A stretch of 64,000 nucleotides of DNA from Zingiber officinale (Eukaryota; Streptophyta; Magnoliopsida; Zingiberales; Zingiberaceae), in NCBI RefSeq assembly GCF_018446385.1, contig NW_024589855.1, forward strand, positions 43,501 through 107,500. Reading direction: 5' to 3'. Positions 59,289 to 64,000 of this stretch are shown in pieces. Every line of letters begins with the position of its first letter. Position 1 is the first letter of the stretch. The translations under genes were made by a program, and so were the position numbers. Under the pieces are notes generated by a model that was not told where the DNA came from, did not search any database, and saw only the letters and a list, made by a program, of their open reading frames with translations.

Positions 59289-60462
59289 GGGGGTGTTTGG
59301 TTTAGGGGTTTGGGAATGAGGGAATGGATTCATTCCCAAACCTTGTGTTTGGTTGATGGAAATGGAATCAAAACTTTGGAATGAAACCTAAAAATTTGGA
59401 TATGGAGGAAATCCACCCTCTCTCTTGGGTTTTGATAGAATGAGAATAAGAATTAAGTTTTGACGAAAATACCCTTAGTATATTTGTTCAATTTTTCTTT
59501 CATTTCACTCTCTCTCCTTGTTCTCTCTCATCATATTTTCTCTCTCCTCATTTTATCATCATATTTTCTCTCAATATACTTTCTCTCTCCTCATTCTCTC
59601 TCATCACACATTCTCTACTATTTTCTCTCTATATTCTCTCTCACCATACACACACACTCTCATTATTTTCTCTCTCTTCATTCTCTCCTCATTTTTTCAT
59701 CATATTTTTTCTCTTCTCAATCTCTCTTACCATACCCTCTCTTCATATTTCCTCCCATCACATTTTCTCTCTCTTCATTCTCTTCTACCACACTCTCTCT
59801 CCTAATTTTCTCTCATTATTTTCTCTCTCTTCATTATCTCCTTATTTTTCAACATACTTTCTCTCTCCTCAATCTCTCTTACCATACTCTCTCTCTCCAT
59901 ATTTTATCTCATCACACTTTTTCTCTTTTCATTATCTTCCATCACACTCTCTCTTCTCATTTTCTCTTATCACACTTTCCCTCTCTTCATTTTTTTCCCA
60001 TCACACTTTCTCTCTCATCACATTTTCTCATCATACTTTCTTTCCTCAATCTCTCATTTTCTCTCATAACACCTTCTCTCTCTTCATTTTTTCCTATCGC
60101 TCTTTCTCTCTCAGCACAATCTCTCTCATCATCCTTTTTCTCTTCTCAATCTTTTCTATCATACTCTCTCTCTTCATTTTCTCTCATCACACTTTCATTT
60201 TTTTTTCCATCATACTTTCTCTCTCATCATACTTTCTCTCTCATAATATGTTTCTCTCACATTCAACTTCCTCTTCTATTTAATTTTTTCTCTTATTTTC
60301 CTCTAAGGGTAAAAAAGGAAATTTAGATTCATTCCGATTGAAAATATTCAACTAACCAAACATTATTTTTAAGAATGATATCCAAGCTCATACCAATTCC
60401 TATTTCATAATATTATGATACTCATTCCCATTCCGATTCCTAGGAGAGAACCAAACGCCATC
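59289..60462. mobile_element. Tourist-like element expanded by a CT-rich repeat
   Basis: Ends GGGGGTGTTTGGTTTAGG and the inverse of AACCAAACGCCATC, flanked by TTA (59286-59288, 60463-60465). About 800 bp (59500-60300) consists of tctctctcatcac-, cattttctctc- and ttctctctcctcat-like units; the frames reading FSLSSHFLSL-like proteins are by-products. Confidence 0.75.
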
Positions 60463-60849
60463 TTAATTTTGAACACTATAATTTAAAAGGGAAGCCTCAA
60501 CTCTAAAGGGAAAATCTTATTCACTCAATCCATTATAACTCAGCTCCTAAATATTAAAATTTTAAATTATAAATACATATAATATACCAAAAAAAATACT
60601 TTCTAATTAAATTCAGACGCCTGGATTCAATCCAGGTAGTTGAATTCAACCTCGGATCACATCTGGATTGAATCAAGATGCTCGGGGTCCACAGGAGCAG
60701 ATTCGAGAAAATTTGTCATACAAGGAAATGCAACTTGGGCTTTGCCTCCTAAAGTCATGTCAGGCTTAGCCCTATTATCCTTGGGGCTGGGCTTCATAAA
60801 TGGGTAGGTTATCAGTATCAACAAGATGTTAAGTTTAATTTTTATCGAC

Positions 60850-61078
60850 CCGGGAGAATCTGCAACTCGCCGAGCGGGGGTAGCCACTCGATCAGACGTC
60901 GCTTGGGTTTCCTTGGAGAGTCCGTTGTTAGCCCGTTCGGCTATTGTGGACGGGCTCCTTGGCCACTTGAGCTGATCGTTCGGCTACTGCGATCGGCTCT
61001 TTGACTTTAACCTCCACGTTGGCGATCGCCGTTGTCTTTGACCCGAATTACATGGGCCCCTTCCGTACCATCGCATCA
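60850..61078 (-). repeat. Truncated Gypsy LTR fragment
   Basis: Matches 40890-41117 (gcaactcgcc, ttggccacttgagctgatcg, tttgacccgaatt) and ends at the same CGCATCA. The outer 600 bp are missing, so no partner or target site could be assigned. Confidence 0.8.
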
Positions 61079-61600
61079 ATATATTTTCATCTTCTTGAAT
61101 TCAAATAAATAAATTAGGTTTACTTTTTCAAATTTATTAATTATTCGTTTTAGAATCGGAAAATTTTGAATAACTCATAATTTTGAAAATTTTACTTAGT
61201 AGAAAATAATTCTTGCTATTAATCGGATTATAACATCTGAATACTTACTATAAACAATATATATAATAATTTTATGATGATTCAATCATATCAAAATAAT
61301 TTGAATTAAGTAAATAATTTTTTACATCAAAATTGCTCTCTTTATAAGATATTATTATTTTTAATCAAATCAAATTAATTTATTTTAATACGTTTTAACA
61401 ATGACTTTATAACTAATATTATATTAAAATAAAAATATTTTCAAAATAAAAAATATATTAAAATATTATTTTGCCCTATTTATTTTATTTATTTCTACTT
61501 CAAAACCCATTTGAATAAACACAGCACGAGGCGGGCCCATGAAACAGAGAAATCAAAGTTAGGCCGGAAGAGTTCCACCAAACCAACTCCCAACCTGAGA
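61079..61600. other. AT-rich intergenic DNA
   Basis: No coding or repeat signal was recognised between the LTR fragment and the segmental repeat. Confidence 0.45.
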
Positions 61601-61855
61601 AAAGAAAGAAGACGAGGAGGAAGCAAGAAGATAATAACGTTCGAAGTTGGAAGAAAGAGAGCATGTGGCCGAACGTTTAGGTGAAGCTCCGCTTTCTAAA
61701 GTTTCTCCACATTAACTTCTAATTTATAGCATTGTCTTTGTCTTCTTCATTCAATTTACTTAATTTCCCCCAACATTTTGACCGACGACTAAAATCCTAA
61801 TAATTAACAATATACGAATATTATTCAACTATTTTCTGCTTTCAGAATTTGAAAT
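61600..61855. repeat. Segmental repeat, copy without the MITE
   Basis: Partner of 46435-46870. It contains the unoccupied target agaagataataacg near 61628-61641. Confidence 0.85.
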
Positions 61856-63833
61856 TCAAAGACGCTCGAAAGTCCGCCTCTTCTTGATATATATATATAT
61901 TAAAAAAATTAATTAATTATTTAATTAAAATAGGATGAATTCGGACAAAAGATAACTGATTGGACTCATCGATGATTGCCAAATCGTCTCCGAGTAACAT
62001 CCAGATCGGCTCCCAGTGATAAATATAGTTTTGGACTAATCTAAATTTATATAAATCCAAAAAATAAATAAATAGTAATTTTAAACCCTTTTGACACTAA
62101 TGAGTTTTTTTTCATGTAATATATATTATTAGTCAAATTTCATAGATAAATCCTCTTTTGCTAGTTCAATTTCAACTAATTTGTATTCATATAATAATTT
62201 TAGTCAAATGGTACCTAAACTTGTTCGATTTAAAAAATATCCTCTTCCTTTTGACTAACCCATCATTGGACCTAAGCTGGTTAAAATTAGAACCATTCAA
62301 AAGGTTTAATTAATGTAGTTTTTTTTACTAAAACTATTATATAAACTTAAATTTATCAAATAATTCTATCAAATTTAGACAATTTAGATCCATATAGTAG
62401 TTTTGACTAAGATTGTACAAGAACTTAAATTGATCGAAATTTGAAAAAGGACAAAATGACTCTAGAGGATTTAGGAAATAAAAAAGAGGCTCATATGTGA
62501 GATTTAGATCAAACACAACACAAGAGTTGTTAGCAATAACAAGCTCTAACCAATTTGCACTATCTTTTGGCGAACTCTTTAGGAATGACAAGGATCGCCT
62601 CGCAAATTCATCCCTTGTAAAATTTCATGGAGTGATATAATGAAATATCATGAGGAAATTTGAGCGATAGGTTAAGCTGGTTGGGTATTCTTAAAAATTT
62701 TACTTGAAATTTTTCCTTAAGAATATCATAGTTCTTATTCTAAAATACTTCCATGAGGAAGTATTGTTATATAATGCCATAATGGTATGAAAAAAAGTGT
62801 GCTGGAAGTATTTTTAGAAGAGTGTCACAAGTATCCAAATTTCTATCGACCCAATTAAATTCTAGAGTTGGACGAGGAAAATATTTTACAATACGTTGTA
62901 ACTGACATTCAAACTCATAAACACGTTGGTAGAGTCATTATATCCGAACTCATTAATTTACCCTATCTATCTGAATGATTGATTCTAAAAAAAACTAATT
63001 CTTTTAATTTTTCTATCTTTCCATTCATTTGATGCCGGGGGCCACTACTTTATTCATGCACAAAGCCACAGATTCTATCTATCTATTTATTTGTGAAAAC
63101 CAGTCCTATCTTTCTCCCTGCTAATGATGATATTCAGGATTAGGATGACTAATCATGGAGGAGAGCAGCATCAAACACTCAAACTCCGGTTTAGAGTCAT
63201 CACCTCCTAATTGTTTTTTTTTTTTGTTTTTTTGACAGAAGGGGACAAGGCAGTAATTTTCTTAATCCATGGCAAGCTGGAACTCTGTTCTACAGGAGCA
63301 AGCCTGGCAGGCATGGTGGCCAAGAAATAACTCCTTCCCAACACTCGTCGATGCCTCCATCTCCTCTCTCTCCCTGTCAAATGACGCATGTGCCTTCCTC
63401 TTCTTTTTGTTTTTTTTTATTTCATTTAGTTTTAATTTTATTTAAAAATAACTCTCATACTTGTATATTTTTAATTTTATTTTTTAATTAATTATTTTTT
63501 ATCAATACTTTATTTTTTCAATTTTATATAAATTTTATATAGTTTTTATTTTTTAATTAATTTAATTTATTTATTTTCATAATACTTGTATTTTTTCAAT
63601 TTTTTTTTAAAATTTATTTTTTATTAATTTTTTTTAATGAGTTTTATTTTTTTCGAATAATTTTTTTTATATGTTTATAATCTTTATTTATTTTTAGTTT
63701 ATATTTAAAACTAGCAAAAATTCTAACAATTAATAGTGAACGCATTTATAACTTAGGAATAAATATTTTTTTTCAAATAAACAGTACATGCAATAGTACA
63801 AAAAAAACATGAAAATACATACAAATAAAAAAC
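61856..63833. other. AT-rich intergenic DNA
   Basis: No recognised gene. A 60-codon minus-strand frame at 63207-63389 ends in a Lys/Asn-rich tail encoded by A runs; it could be part of a transcript but nothing supports it. Confidence 0.4.
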
Positions 63834-64000
63834 TTAATCAATATTGCCTCCAAATTCTGCTCTCAACGCGTTTGGTGGTGGTGTACTTATTACTTCGTAC
63901 CACAAATGAACACGTGTCCTATAACGAGTGTCCCATCCTTTAGCTTCATACGATGAATATTGCCACCACCAAGTTGGAATGGGTGGTACAGGATAATGAG
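63834..64000 (-). CDS. C-terminal exon of an unrecognised protein, partial
   Basis: On the minus strand one frame is open from the window edge to TAA at 63834-63836, about 54 residues. The peptide has protein-like composition rich in Trp, Tyr, Pro and Arg, with stretches PPIPTWWWQYSSYEAKGWD, TRYRTRVHLWYEV and NALRAEFGGNID at the end. Its GC content and composition stand out from the AT-rich DNA beside it, which would be the 3' flank. I do not recognise the family. The rest of the gene lies beyond 64000. Confidence 0.4.
   Translation of the reverse strand, partial: HYPVPPIPTWWWQYSSYEAKGWDTRYRTRVHLWYEVISTPPPNALRAEFGGNID

Larger units (their letters stand above)
55330..60848. repeat. Dispersed repeat broken by a solo LTR and a Tourist element
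   Basis: The pieces 55330-55921, 59260-59288 and 60463-60848 join into the text seen uninterrupted at 7970-8500 (acatataatataccccgtga, then gcat.taaaattttt and aattttgaacac). The insertions at 55922 and 59289 thus fell into one copy of this repeat. Confidence 0.75.

Noticed and set aside
59460-60326. A 288-codon open frame rich in Ser, Leu, Phe and His
   Set aside because: It is produced by the CT-rich repeat within the Tourist-like element; composition is repetitive and no domain is visible.
63207-63389. A 60-codon frame on the minus strand ending next to A runs
   Set aside because: It could be a processed-transcript fragment, but there is no recognisable homology, splice context or target duplication.

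Overview
The window looks like nuclear DNA of a flowering plant, most likely a monocot. It has intron-containing genes, a plastid starch synthase, a mitochondrial ribosomal protein, plant-type CACTA, hAT, Mutator and Harbinger elements, Copia and Gypsy LTR retrotransposons, an Au-type SINE and a nuclear copy of plastid atpE. A Zingiberales species is only a guess from the style of the LTRs. No bacterial operons, rRNA, tRNA or CRISPR arrays were seen.

Host genes are sparse: (1) a two-exon gene for an 80-residue single-pass membrane protein at 20872-27626 (+), whose 6.5-kb intron is a nest of transposons; (2) a 12-coding-exon granule-bound starch synthase (Waxy/GBSS) gene at 36633-39400 (+), with an in-frame TGA in exon 11; (3) a three-exon gene for mitochondrial ribosomal protein bL32m at 52347-53607 (-), whose first intron seems to use a GC donor; (4) the C-terminal end of an unrecognised gene at 63834-63998 (-), running off the window.

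Region by region: 1-9 kb is AT-rich DNA with MITEs, a gag-only Gypsy element (2203-5066, TSD ATTAG), a decayed Copia polymerase and a long-TIR, GC-rich Pack-MULE candidate. About 9.45-19.18 kb is one CACTA transposon with an intact-looking TNP2 transposase gene and a second, frameshifted gene. 20.6-27.8 kb is the small membrane-protein gene; its intron holds an Au SINE split by a hAT element, a second SINE, a Harbinger-type element with only the Myb/SANT ORF, and a Tourist element inside another. 28.3-34.3 kb is a second Gypsy element without pol that carries a ~57-bp tandem array. 34.3-36.2 kb holds a 68-bp tandem repeat and a foldback MITE. 36.2-39.5 kb is Waxy.

39.8-46.3 kb is a mosaic: a plastid atpE fragment, a Tat-type Gypsy LTR with its antisense extra ORF, a SIRE-like Copia LTR containing a complete TRIM element, then a Gypsy gag fragment. 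46.4-49.8 kb holds a small Mutator-type MITE and a tandem duplication carrying hairpins and a Harbinger Myb-like fragment. 50-53.6 kb is the bL32m gene. 54.8-61.1 kb is a dispersed repeat interrupted by a solo LTR and two Tourist-like elements, plus a truncated Gypsy LTR. 61-64 kb is AT-rich.

The most useful structural signal is that several insertions can be dated relative to each other, because matching empty sites or related repeats occur elsewhere in the same 64 kb. All comparisons were made by eye; boundaries marked approximate need alignment.
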